A stretch of 64,000 bases of DNA from Eubacteriales bacterium (GCA_030536995.1 JAUNOY010000005.1:70006-134005), one strand, 5' to 3'. Counted from the stretch's first letter, positions 45,014 to 52,406 are shown. The notes: generated by a model from the sequence alone, not told the origin. Numbers and translations: made by a program.

Positions 45014-45690
45014 TGAAATATACGGTTGGAGATAAAGTGAAAATTAAATCTTGGGAACAGATGTTTCAGGAATTTGGGACTGATATAGATGGCGATATTA
45101 AATGTAGGACTGATATTTGTTTTGAAAATGGAATGCGAAAGTATTGCGGGGAAACTATGACTATACATGAAGTATATTATGATAATTATAAAATGAAAGA
45201 AGACAATGGTATTTGGGCTTGGAGCGATGAAATGATTGAATATTTAGTTTGTGATGATGTTACGATTGATGTTAAATATCATGCAGACATCGCACATCTT
45301 GAAAAAATTGAACAGGGTGATTGGATTGACCTTCGTAGTGCTGAAGATGTCATCCTTAACTTTGGCGATTACAAGATGATTAGTCTTGGGGTTGCTATGC
45401 AGTTGCCTGAAGGATATGAAGCACACGTTGCACCAAGAAGTTCAACTTTTAAGAATTTCGGAATCATCCTTGTGAATGGAATCGGAATCATTGATAACAG
45501 CTATTGTGGTGATGATGATATTTGGAGATTCCCTGCACTGTGTCTGAAGCAGGAAGGAACAGTTATCAAGAAAGGTGACAGAATTGCACAGTTCAGAATC
45601 GTCAAGAAACAGCCTGACATCAGATTCAAAGAAGTGGAACATCTGGAAGGAACTAATCGTGGTGGCATAGGAAGCACAGGGGTGAATTAA
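45013..45690 (+). CDS. dut: dUTPase with N-terminal SH3/KOW-like phage domain
   Basis: A 225-residue protein. The trimeric dUTPase motifs run [48 protein letters not shown] and [12 protein letters not shown], from about residue 90. Residues 1-75 ([14 protein letters not shown] to [12 protein letters not shown]) form a separate small beta domain common in phage proteins and absent from cellular Dut. dUTPase prevents uracil incorporation and makes dUMP for dTMP synthesis, consistent with the ThyX-like gene downstream. ATG 45013 overlaps the nrdD stop (TGATG). Confidence 0.85.
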   Translation: MKYTVGDKVKIKSWEQMFQEFGTDIDGDIKCRTDICFENGMRKYCGETMTIHEVYYDNYKMKEDNGIWAWSDEMIEYLVCDDVTIDVKYHADIAHLEKIEQGDWIDLRSAEDVILNFGDYKMISLGVAMQLPEGYEAHVAPRSSTFKNFGIILVNGIGIIDNSYCGDDDIWRFPALCLKQEGTVIKKGDRIAQFRIVKKQPDIRFKEVEHLEGTNRGGIGSTGVN

Positions 45691-45816
45691 ATGACATGGA
45701 TTATTAAACTTTCCCTGCTTTTTATAGCTTGGGGAATATACGGGAGTGTTGAAAAAAGTGACAATTCAGGTGATTTTTACATGGTTTTGTTATCAATTAT
45801 GATTGTTTGTGGATAA
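45691..45816 (+). CDS. 41-residue phage membrane microprotein
   Basis: The ORF starts immediately after the dUTPase stop, with AGGGGTG eight bases upstream. It has two hydrophobic segments (IIKLSLLFIAWGIYG and FYMVLLSIMIVCG) linked by a charged SVEKSDNSGD loop, so a helical hairpin is predicted. It fills the otherwise empty gap in the cassette. No function can be named. Confidence 0.55.
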   Translation: MTWIIKLSLLFIAWGIYGSVEKSDNSGDFYMVLLSIMIVCG

Positions 45817-45831
45817 GAAAGGAATAAAAAG

Positions 45832-46497
45832 ATGTTAAAATGTAAAATTTTGGGTGTAAATGGGGTTGACCATGCAATCAGAGGAATGAGGAATCCAATG
45901 AATTCATGGAATAAAAGTGATTCATGTTGGAAAGATTCAGAACTGAATCCTGTTTATCATGATGACTTCAATGATGGTGTTACCGCATATTCAATTGGTG
46001 AGAACGATAGAGACCTGATGAAAAAACTTTTCAAAGGTGGTACAGAACACAGGAAATATTTGAGAATGATTCAGGTATATGTGGATATTGAAGCACCTTT
46101 GTATTGGTGGAAGGAATTTGATACATACAAGATTGGAACTGTCTGCAATTCCTGTTCCACCATGCACAAGATTCATTCCAAGGAATTCACCCTTGATGAT
46201 TTCAGTCATGAGCATTTAAGTCATGGTGAATATGGAAACATTGAAATGATGAAGTGTGTGATTAATTGTTTGAATATAGCAAGGGAACAATTTCTTGAAA
46301 CCAAAGACAAAGGTTGTTGGTGGCAGATGATTCAGCTTCTTCCTTCCAGTTACAATCAGAAGCGTACTGTGATGCTGAATTATGAGGTGGTGGTGAACAT
46401 CATTAGACAGCGTGAACATCACAAACTCGATGAATGGCATCAGTTAATTGACGCATTCAGACAGCTTCCAATGATTAACACCCTTCTGGAATCATAA
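45832..46497 (+). CDS. ThyX-like phage protein lacking the RHR motif
   Basis: A 221-residue protein with a layout that recalls flavin-dependent thymidylate synthase. Its central strand IEAPLYWWKEFDTYKIG with CNSCSTMHKI occupies the place of the ThyX RHRxxS signature, and the C-terminal LLPSSYNQKRTVMLNYEVV and REHHKLDEWHQLID resemble the ThyX dUMP-binding end. The diagnostic Arg-His-Arg triad is not present, so it is either a diverged or inactive relative, or a separate family. Neighbouring dUTPase and NrdD/NrdG fit a pyrimidine role. AAAGGAAT lies upstream. Last gene before repeat array B. Confidence 0.5.
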   Translation: MLKCKILGVNGVDHAIRGMRNPMNSWNKSDSCWKDSELNPVYHDDFNDGVTAYSIGENDRDLMKKLFKGGTEHRKYLRMIQVYVDIEAPLYWWKEFDTYKIGTVCNSCSTMHKIHSKEFTLDDFSHEHLSHGEYGNIEMMKCVINCLNIAREQFLETKDKGCWWQMIQLLPSSYNQKRTVMLNYEVVVNIIRQREHHKLDEWHQLIDAFRQLPMINTLLES

Positions 46498-46506
46498 AAA
46501 TAGTGG

Positions 46507-46718
46507 TGACAAGGGACACGAAGGACAGCACAAGGGACAGCGGAAACCCGCATAAATAAAGGCTTTTAGGACTACTGTCCCTTGTGTCCTTCGTGTCCTT
46601 CGTATATTCTTATAAGAAATACAAAATAAGATAAAAATTTTCAAGAATAATAAAAAAAAAATATATATATAGTAGTATATAACGAAGGACACCGAGGACA
46701 GCGAGGACACAAGGGACA
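46507..46718 (+). repeat. Tripartite iteron-like array B (9-bp-phased GGACAC/TGTCC repeats)
   Basis: Cluster 1: TGACA/GGACA at 46507, 46514, 46523 and 46535. A spacer with AAACCCGCATAAATAAAGG follows, then inverted cluster 2: TGTCC at 46576, 46585 and 46594. About 85 bases of AT-rich DNA contain TATATAGTAGTATATAACGA, then cluster 3: GGACA at 46687, 46696, 46705 and 46714. The last unit overlaps the ribosome binding site of the next gene (AAGGG, six bases before ATG 46722). Same build as array A, opposite orientation. Confidence 0.85.
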
Positions 46719-46721
46719 GGT

Positions 46722-47087
46722 ATGTTAGAGCATATTAGAATATTAAAATTGAGAATTGATAATCTTCAGAAGAAGATTGATAATTTCACAACACTGAGTG
46801 CAATTCGATATGATAAGGAATGTGTACAGACCAGTGCAACAGGTGACAGTCTTGAAAAAGCTGTCATTCGAAATATCGAGAATCAGCAAAAATTGAATCA
46901 GTTGAAAGTCAGGTATGAAAACCTGAAGAACAAAATCAATCTAAATCATTACACGTCAAGACAACAGGAATTCATTGAACTGTATTATTTTCAAGGATTA
47001 TCGATAAATGAATGTTCACAGTTCATGAACGTGAAATGTCCTGCAATTAGTAGAATAAAATGCAGAATTAATTCAGCAAAACCTTGA
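46722..47087 (+). CDS. Sigma-70 region 4-like phage regulator (ArpU/DUF1492 type), probable late activator
   Basis: A 121-residue protein. An N-terminal coiled coil (EHIRILKLRIDNLQKKIDNF) is followed by a C-terminal HTH resembling sigma region 4 (SRQQEFIELYYFQGLSINECSQFM, then ISRIKCRI). ArpU, RinA and DUF1492 proteins of this shape switch on packaging and structural genes in Gram-positive phages. Position directly before terminase, with a consensus promoter overlapping its stop codon, supports that role. Its own ribosome binding site is inside repeat array B, so a factor binding there as DNA or RNA could control it. Confidence 0.7.
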   Translation: MLEHIRILKLRIDNLQKKIDNFTTLSAIRYDKECVQTSATGDSLEKAVIRNIENQQKLNQLKVRYENLKNKINLNHYTSRQQEFIELYYFQGLSINECSQFMNVKCPAISRIKCRINSAKP

Positions 47088-47112
47088 CATGTAAAGTGAA
47101 TTAATGTATAAT
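47084..47112 (+). promoter_or_regulatory. Full-consensus promoter ahead of the packaging genes
   Basis: TTGACA (47084-47089), exactly 17 bases, TATAAT (47107-47112). It overlaps the stop of the regulator gene. Confidence 0.85.
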
Positions 47113-47114
47113 TG

Positions 47115-47143
47115 TTATAATGGTTATAGAATAACTATTATAA
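47115..47143. promoter_or_regulatory. Long dyad at the expected late transcription start
   Basis: 13-base arms TTATAATGGTTAT (47115-47127) and ATAACTATTATAA (47131-47143), with one mismatch and a three-base centre. Candidate operator for a repressor or late regulator, or a 5' RNA hairpin. Confidence 0.65.
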
Positions 47144-47160
47144 GTGTGTATAGGACAAGA

Positions 47161-47195
47161 AAGACGCCATCCTGAAGGGGACGGGTGTCTTTTTG
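47161..47195 (+). terminator. Intrinsic terminator between late promoter and terminase
   Basis: AAGACGCC (47161-47168) pairs with GGTGTCTT (47184-47191, one G-T), followed by TTTTT. It would end transcripts about 75 bases after the late start unless bypassed. Confidence 0.75.
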
Positions 47196-47228
47196 CGTTG
47201 GCATAAATTTTTGAAAGGGGGTGTCAGG

Positions 47229-47660
47229 ATGACAGATAAACAGAAGATGTTCTGTGAAGCATTTGTTGGATGTGGGAACGCTACACAATCGGCAATCAAG
47301 GCAGGATATTCTGAAAAGACTGCGAAGCAGATTGGACAAAGACTGTTGACGAAAGTTGACCTTCAGTCATATATCAGAGAACTTCAATCCGAAATCAAAA
47401 ACGAAAGAATCTTGGATGCAAAGCAGATGCAGGAAATCCTGACATCTATCATTTTACAGGAATCAGAAGAACAGGTAATTGTTGTTGAAGGCTGTGGTGA
47501 TGGTGTCAGTGAAGCAGTGACCAAAACAAAGACTGCATCACAGAATGACAGAATCAAGGCTATACAGTTGCTTGCAAGAATGCAGGGTGTTCTTGATACG
47601 AATATGAATGTGAACCTTGTGCTTCCTGTCTTTGGGGGTGAAGAAGACCTTGAAGACTAA
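47229..47660 (+). CDS. terS: Terminase small subunit
   Basis: A 143-residue DNA-recognition subunit of the packaging motor (Terminase_2 family). The N-terminal HTH reads QKMFCEAFVGCGNATQSAIKAGYS with KTAKQIGQRLL following, and a C-terminal helical oligomerisation region ends in a short acidic tail. ATG 47229 lies seven bases after AAAGGGGG. It starts the morphogenesis operon. Confidence 0.88.
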   Translation: MTDKQKMFCEAFVGCGNATQSAIKAGYSEKTAKQIGQRLLTKVDLQSYIRELQSEIKNERILDAKQMQEILTSIILQESEEQVIVVEGCGDGVSEAVTKTKTASQNDRIKAIQLLARMQGVLDTNMNVNLVLPVFGGEEDLED

Positions 47661-47691
47661 TGGAAGAAATAGAGGGAACAGGAAAGCACAG

Positions 47692-47886
47692 ATGAAGCGT
47701 AAAAGACTTCGTAAGGAAGTTCCAAGAACCAAGAATGAATATTGGTGTATCGATGGAAACTTCACAGTTCATCCATTAGCATATTGCACATATTATCATG
47801 GTGTTCTGACACAAGGACTTATGGACACACATCACTGTAAAGAAAAAGGATGTCATAGGTTAAGGGAAGGTGATTCCTTTGAATAG
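47692..47886 (+). CDS. Small Cys/His-rich phage protein
   Basis: A 64-residue protein between the terminase subunits. The basic start MKRKRLRKEVPR is followed by WCIDGNFTVHPLAYCTYYHG and THHCKEKGCHRL, giving four cysteines and several histidines in zinc-finger-like spacing. An AGGAAAG lies before ATG 47692. Small Cys-rich ORFs at this place are common in Firmicute siphoviruses. HNH-type or accessory zinc roles are possible but no catalytic motif is evident. Confidence 0.55.
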   Translation: MKRKRLRKEVPRTKNEYWCIDGNFTVHPLAYCTYYHGVLTQGLMDTHHCKEKGCHRLREGDSFE

Positions 47887-49114
47887 GAACAGGAAATATT
47901 ATCATCTTCCTTCAATCATTGGAAAAGGATATAAACAGTTTTGGAATTTCAAAGGAAGATATAGGGTCTGCAAAGGTTCACGAGCATCAAAGAAATCAAA
48001 GACAACTGCATTGTGGTTTATTTACAATTTAATGAAATATCCTGATGCAAATTTATTGGTGATTCGTAAAACCTTCAGAACATTGAAGGATTCATGCTTT
48101 GCAGATTTGAAGTGGGCATGTCACAGACTTGGATGTGACCATCTGTGGAACTTTACATTGTCACCACTTGAAGCGACTTATCTTCCAACAGGTCAGAAGA
48201 TTTATTTCCGAGGTCTTGATGACCCATTGAAAGTTACATCTATAGCAGTTGATAAAGGATGTCTGTGTTGGATGTGGATTGAAGAAGCATATGAAATCAT
48301 ATCTGAAGCAGACTTTGACATGTTGGATGAATCTATTCGTGGTGAATGTCCAGAAGGATTGTTTAAACAGGTGACATTGACCTTCAACCCATGGAATGAA
48401 CATCATTGGTTGAAGAAAAGGTTCTTCGATAATCCCGATGAAGACACCCTTGCGATGACAACGAATTACCTTTGTAATGAGTGGTTAGACAAGGCAGACT
48501 TGAAAGTCTTTGAAAGGATGAAGAAGAACAACCCAAGACGATACGCTGTCGCAGGACTTGGTGGTTGGGGAATTGTAGATGGTCTTATCTATGAGAAATG
48601 GAAAGAAGAACAGTTCAGTCTATCAGATATCAGGAATTGCAAAACATTTTGTGGTCTTGACTTTGGTTACACCAATGACCCGACTGCATTTGTGATTGGT
48701 TTTGTGGATTTACAAAACTTTAAAATATACATTTGGGATGAATTTTATGAAACAGGTTTGTCCAATAAGAAAATAGCAGAAAAGATAACATCAATGGGAT
48801 ATAGGAAAGAGAAAATCACAGCAGATTCTGCTGAACCAAAATCCATTGACGAATTGAAATCCCTGCATCTGAAAATTAAAGGTGCGAAGAAGGGAAAGGA
48901 TAGCATCAACAATGGAATACAGTGGATTCAGGAATTTGAAATCATTATACATCCGAGATGTGTCAATTTCCTGACAGAAGTTTCCAACTACACGTGGGAC
49001 AAAGATAAATTCGGAAAGAAGCTGAATGTCCCAATTGATGACTTTAATCACTTGATGGATGCTTTGAGATATGGTCTTGAAGATTTCATCGTTGGAAACA
49101 AATGGATTTATTAA
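47879..49114 (+). CDS. terL: Terminase large subunit (XtmB/Terminase_3 type)
   Basis: A 411-residue packaging ATPase-nuclease. Walker A is KGSRASKKSKTTA, Walker B is CWMWIEEAYEI, and the motor coupling region is TLTFNPWNEHHWLKK. The RNase H-like nuclease domain has GLDFGYTNDPTAF, ITADSAEPKSIDEL and DDFNHLMDALRYGLED. The best start is TTG 47879, eight bases after GGGAAGG; the GTG at 47870 would overlap that site. It overlaps the previous small gene. Confidence 0.92.
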   Translation: MNRNRKYYHLPSIIGKGYKQFWNFKGRYRVCKGSRASKKSKTTALWFIYNLMKYPDANLLVIRKTFRTLKDSCFADLKWACHRLGCDHLWNFTLSPLEATYLPTGQKIYFRGLDDPLKVTSIAVDKGCLCWMWIEEAYEIISEADFDMLDESIRGECPEGLFKQVTLTFNPWNEHHWLKKRFFDNPDEDTLAMTTNYLCNEWLDKADLKVFERMKKNNPRRYAVAGLGGWGIVDGLIYEKWKEEQFSLSDIRNCKTFCGLDFGYTNDPTAFVIGFVDLQNFKIYIWDEFYETGLSNKKIAEKITSMGYRKEKITADSAEPKSIDELKSLHLKIKGAKKGKDSINNGIQWIQEFEIIIHPRCVNFLTEVSNYTWDKDKFGKKLNVPIDDFNHLMDALRYGLEDFIVGNKWIY

Positions 49115-49132
49115 AGAAAGGTGGTGAAACAA

Positions 49133-50569
49133 TTGTTAAAACTTGGCGAAATTGAAAAGTTTATAAGTGAAGATAAGACTTCAACATCTAAACGAATGGC
49201 GAGAATCGGTCAAAAGTATTACGATGGGGAACATGACATCCTTGATTATAGAATGTTCTATTTTAATTCTGATGGGAAACTTGTGGAAGATGATACAAGG
49301 TCGAATGTCAAGATTCCACATCCGTTCTTCACAGAGTTGGTTGACCAGACCGTTCAGTATATGCTGTCGGGCAAGGATGGACTTATAAAGTCTGACCTTC
49401 CTGAACTTCAGGATAGGCTGAACGAATACTTTGATGATGACTTCATCTGTGAACTGAATGATGTTCTGACAGGAACGCAGGCGAAGGGATTTGAATATAT
49501 GTACGTATACATGAACAAAGACGGAAAACTGTCTTTCGAATGTGCCGATTCACTGGGTGTTATCGAAGTAAGAGAGAAGGATTCCAGTGATGGTAAACCT
49601 TACGTTATTTACTATTATGATGACCGACTGATGAAAGAGAACAAGACCATTACAATGGTGCAGGTTTGGAATGACAAAGATACCACCTTTTACATCATTG
49701 AGGATGGAAAGATTGTATTGGATGACAAAGAGCCAATCAATCCAAGACCGCACATTCTTTATCATAAGGATGGGGATGATGCGACATACTATGATTATTT
49801 CGGATTCATTCCATTCTTCAGATTGGATAACAACAAGAAACAGTGGTCAGGACTGCATCCGATTAAAGACCTGATTGATGACTATGACATGATGTCATGC
49901 GGGCTGTCTAATAACCTTGCAGACTTTGACCATCCGATTCATGTAGTGAAGGGGTTTCAGGGTGATAATCTCGATGAACTTCAAAAGAATCTAAAAACAA
50001 AGAAGATGATTGGTGTTGATTCCGATGGTGGTGTAGAAGTGCACACAGTCGATGTTCCTTATCAGGCAAGACTGACAAAGATGCAGGAAGATGAAAAAAA
50101 TATCTATCGGTTCGGAATGGGGTTCAATTCTGCACAGCTTGGTGATGGAAATGTGACCAACGTGGTTATCAAGTCCAGATATGCCCTTCTCGATTTGAAG
50201 TGTAACAAACTGGAAATTAGGATGAAACAGTTCCTAAAGAAAATTATCAAGGTGGTAATCGATGACATCAATAAAAATGATGGAACTGATTATCAGGTAA
50301 CAGACGTATGGTTCAACTTTGAACGTGAGGTGATGACCAATGCACAGGATAATGCAACCATTGAAAAGATTGATGCAGAAAAGAAAAAGATTGTGATTGA
50401 AACAATGTTGGAACTTCAGAATGTACTTGATGATGAAACCATCATTCAAGCAATCTGTGAAACACTTGATGTTGATTATGAATCTATCAAGGATAAGTTG
50501 CCTGAAGATGACATGATGAACAATCAGCAGGCATTGGATATGGTTGAAGGTGGTGCTGTGATTGAATAA
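49133..50569 (+). CDS. Portal protein (SPP1 gp6 type)
   Basis: A 478-residue portal. RSNVKIPHPFFTELVDQTVQYMLSG, the YDYFGFIPFFRLDNN segment, DLIDDYDMMSCGLSNNLADF and the FGMGFNSAQLGDG clip region match the SPP1-type portal family, a dodecameric ring at the capsid vertex for DNA entry and exit. The acidic C-terminal 30 residues form the crown-side tail. TTG 49133, eight bases after AAAGGTGG, is favoured over the GTG codons at 49121 and 49124. Confidence 0.9.
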   Translation: MLKLGEIEKFISEDKTSTSKRMARIGQKYYDGEHDILDYRMFYFNSDGKLVEDDTRSNVKIPHPFFTELVDQTVQYMLSGKDGLIKSDLPELQDRLNEYFDDDFICELNDVLTGTQAKGFEYMYVYMNKDGKLSFECADSLGVIEVREKDSSDGKPYVIYYYDDRLMKENKTITMVQVWNDKDTTFYIIEDGKIVLDDKEPINPRPHILYHKDGDDATYYDYFGFIPFFRLDNNKKQWSGLHPIKDLIDDYDMMSCGLSNNLADFDHPIHVVKGFQGDNLDELQKNLKTKKMIGVDSDGGVEVHTVDVPYQARLTKMQEDEKNIYRFGMGFNSAQLGDGNVTNVVIKSRYALLDLKCNKLEIRMKQFLKKIIKVVIDDINKNDGTDYQVTDVWFNFEREVMTNAQDNATIEKIDAEKKKIVIETMLELQNVLDDETIIQAICETLDVDYESIKDKLPEDDMMNNQQALDMVEGGAVIE

Positions 50570-51665
50570 TGTTGAAAAGACCATCACAAAAGCACAACTG
50601 AAGTTGGAACAAAGGGCATTGAAGGAATTGAAAAAGTCCTATGAGAAAGCAAAGCATGATATTGAAATTCAAATATCTGCATTGAATTCAAGGAAGGACA
50701 TGCAGAACCTTCAATCAATCATCTATCAAAAGAAATATCAAGAAATTCTTCTGAAGCAAATTGAAGGTGTCATTGATGACCTGAATAAAGGTCAATATGA
50801 AACACTGCAAAACTTCTTTGAAGGGGCATATGCAACAGGTTATATTGGTTCAATGTATGACCTTCAATCACAGGGAATTCCGCTGACAGTCCCGATTGAC
50901 CCGAAGAAAATGGAAAGAGCAGTCAAAACAGATTCTAAATTGTCGAAGAACTATTATCAGAATAGGTTTCTTCCTGAAAATCTTTCTACTATGCGAAGGA
51001 ACATTCGCTTGGGACTGACAAGGGGAATAGCATCTGGAAAGACTTGGGTCGAAGTAGCATATCAAGTTGCATCTGGAATGAATAGTCCACTGGACAGGGC
51101 AATGCGTGACGCTATGAGAATCATAAGAACAGAAGGTCATCGAATCAATCAGCAGGGATTCTTGGATGCTTCATTGGAAGCGAAAAAGAAAGGTGCTGAT
51201 GTGGTGAAACAGTGGGATTCCACATTGGATGGAAACACAAGACCTGCACACAGAATTGCAGATGGTCAAATCAAGGAACTTGATGAACCATTCATTGTGG
51301 ATGGTGAAAAGATGGATGCACCTTCCATTGGTGGTTCTGCAAAGAATGTTTGCAATTGCAGATGTCAGCTTCTTCAAAGGGCAAGATGGGCATTGGATGA
51401 AGTTGAACTGAAAACACTTCAGGACAGGGCGAATTTCTTTGGTCTTGATAAATCACAAGACTTTAATGACTTCCGAAAGAAGTATTTACAACTTCCAAAG
51501 AATGCTGATAAAATTAAAATAGGGGATAGTTCAACTATCATGGACATGGAAGATTTTAATTCATATATGAAATACATGAAAGATAATTTCAATGTTACTG
51601 TCAGCAAAGATATGAAAAATCTTTATTTTGATGGTGTAAAAAAAATCAACAAAAGGATTTATTGA
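50562..51665 (+). CDS. MuF-type minor head protein (SPP1 gp7 family), cut short at an A8 run
   Basis: A 367-residue head morphogenesis protein. A long helical N-terminal half precedes the MuF domain: TEGHRINQQGFLDASLEAKKKG, DSTLDGNTRPAHRIADGQ, then PSIGGSAKNVCNCRCQLL. The start is TTG 50562 with GAAGGTGG eight bases upstream, overlapping the portal stop. The frame ends soon after VKKINKRIY, just past eight consecutive A bases at 51638-51645. The +1 frame stays open for 172 codons and encodes a zincin-like domain. MuF proteins ride in virions and in some phages carry C-terminal toxins. Confidence 0.85.
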   Translation: MNNVEKTITKAQLKLEQRALKELKKSYEKAKHDIEIQISALNSRKDMQNLQSIIYQKKYQEILLKQIEGVIDDLNKGQYETLQNFFEGAYATGYIGSMYDLQSQGIPLTVPIDPKKMERAVKTDSKLSKNYYQNRFLPENLSTMRRNIRLGLTRGIASGKTWVEVAYQVASGMNSPLDRAMRDAMRIIRTEGHRINQQGFLDASLEAKKKGADVVKQWDSTLDGNTRPAHRIADGQIKELDEPFIVDGEKMDAPSIGGSAKNVCNCRCQLLQRARWALDEVELKTLQDRANFFGLDKSQDFNDFRKKYLQLPKNADKIKIGDSSTIMDMEDFNSYMKYMKDNFNVTVSKDMKNLYFDGVKKINKRIY

Positions 51666-52155
51666 TGTCATCAATGAATTTCCACCTATTAAAAAATATT
51701 TTGAAGAAATTTCAACTTCAAATAGTGGTATGTCATCTATGTCATATTATGGAACATATAGTTTCAATCCTAATTATTATGAAGAACCTGAAGATTGGTT
51801 TTCACATTTATCTAAGTATGCGACAGAAGATACTGCATTCTATTCAACAGGCTGTCATGAAGCAGGTCACCTAATTGAATTATTTATCATAAAGGAAGAC
51901 CCACATACTGGTGTAATTTATGATTGGATGAATTGTAAAAATGCAAAAGAAATTTGTTCAGAAGCATTGAAGAATGCAAAGAAACAGACAGGAAAGAAAT
52001 ATAATGAATTGATTGGTGATGTTTCAAATTATGCTTTAAGTGATAGGTCAGAATGTTTAGCAGAATGTGTTGCTGATTACATGTGTAATGGCGAAAATGC
52101 AAACATTCTTTCAAAAGAAGTTTGGAAAGTGTTGAAGAAAAGGTTTGGTGAATGA
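51640..52155 (+). CDS. Zincin-like C-terminal domain in the +1 frame after the MuF gene
   Basis: An open frame without stops from 51640, reading sensibly through the end of the MuF ORF (TKGFIDVINEFPPIKKYF) to a metallopeptidase-like segment: TGCHEAGHLIELF supplies HExxH, and SECLAECVADYM supplies a downstream Glu as expected for a gluzincin. If translated alone, ATG 51730 or 51742 would start it, but no ribosome binding site is apparent. One A fewer in the A8 run would join it to MuF. It may be a real fusion produced by slippage, a mutation or a sequence error. A protease effector injected with the head protein is one reading. Confidence 0.65.
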   Translation, partial: KKSTKGFIDVINEFPPIKKYFEEISTSNSGMSSMSYYGTYSFNPNYYEEPEDWFSHLSKYATEDTAFYSTGCHEAGHLIELFIIKEDPHTGVIYDWMNCKNAKEICSEALKNAKKQTGKKYNELIGDVSNYALSDRSECLAECVADYMCNGENANILSKEVWKVLKKRFGE

Positions 52156-52340
52156 TAATGTATAATGACAATGAACTATTAAAATTTTGGAAATATTTGG
52201 AATTTTATCCTGAAGAAGATGAAGAAGGTTTTGATGGTGTTCATTATGGTGGCATTAAAGGAATCAAAGAAGATGCACCTGATGAAGCAAAGATTGCATA
52301 CTTGAATTATATCAATCACCATAAAGATGTAAAAATTTAA
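52152..52340 (+). CDS. Small acidic protein after the zincin domain; possible immunity protein
   Basis: A 62-residue acidic protein (NDNELLKFWKYLEFYPEEDEEGFDGVHYGGIKG). ATG 52152 lies in the ATGA overlap with the zincin frame, AAAAGG nine bases upstream. A single small acidic gene immediately behind a toxin-like domain and before a terminator is the classic immunity position. I do not recognise the family, so immunity is inference from placement only. Confidence 0.5.
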   Translation: MIMYNDNELLKFWKYLEFYPEEDEEGFDGVHYGGIKGIKEDAPDEAKIAYLNYINHHKDVKI

Positions 52341-52406
52341 GCATCCTTGAAAGGGTGCTTTTTTTATTGTCCTGAATAAGACATTAAACTGTTCTTTTTT
52401 AATGTC
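52339..52406 (+). terminator. Intrinsic terminator plus a second hairpin before the scaffold gene
   Basis: AAGCATCCTT (52339-52348) pairs with AAGGGTGCTT (52351-52360), followed by TTTTT. A second perfect inverted repeat, GACATTAAA (52380-52388) and TTTAATGTC (52398-52406), follows. The head/toxin-like group is therefore separated from the capsid group, which must have read-through or its own promoter. Confidence 0.75.

Noticed and set aside
51638-51645. Canonical -1 A-AAA-AAA slippery heptamer linking MuF to the downstream domain
   Set aside because: The heptamer is in frame, but a -1 slip enters the wrong frame. The zincin domain is in +1 (or -2), so classic -1 recoding does not explain it.
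51662-51874. 70-codon frame MMSSMNFHLLK...
   Set aside because: It is the third frame over the zincin region; the +1 frame has the coherent HEAGH protein and no sign of coding is seen here.
52152-52340. Firm naming of the 62-residue gene as an immunity protein
   Set aside because: No family was recognised; placement alone supports only a candidate status.
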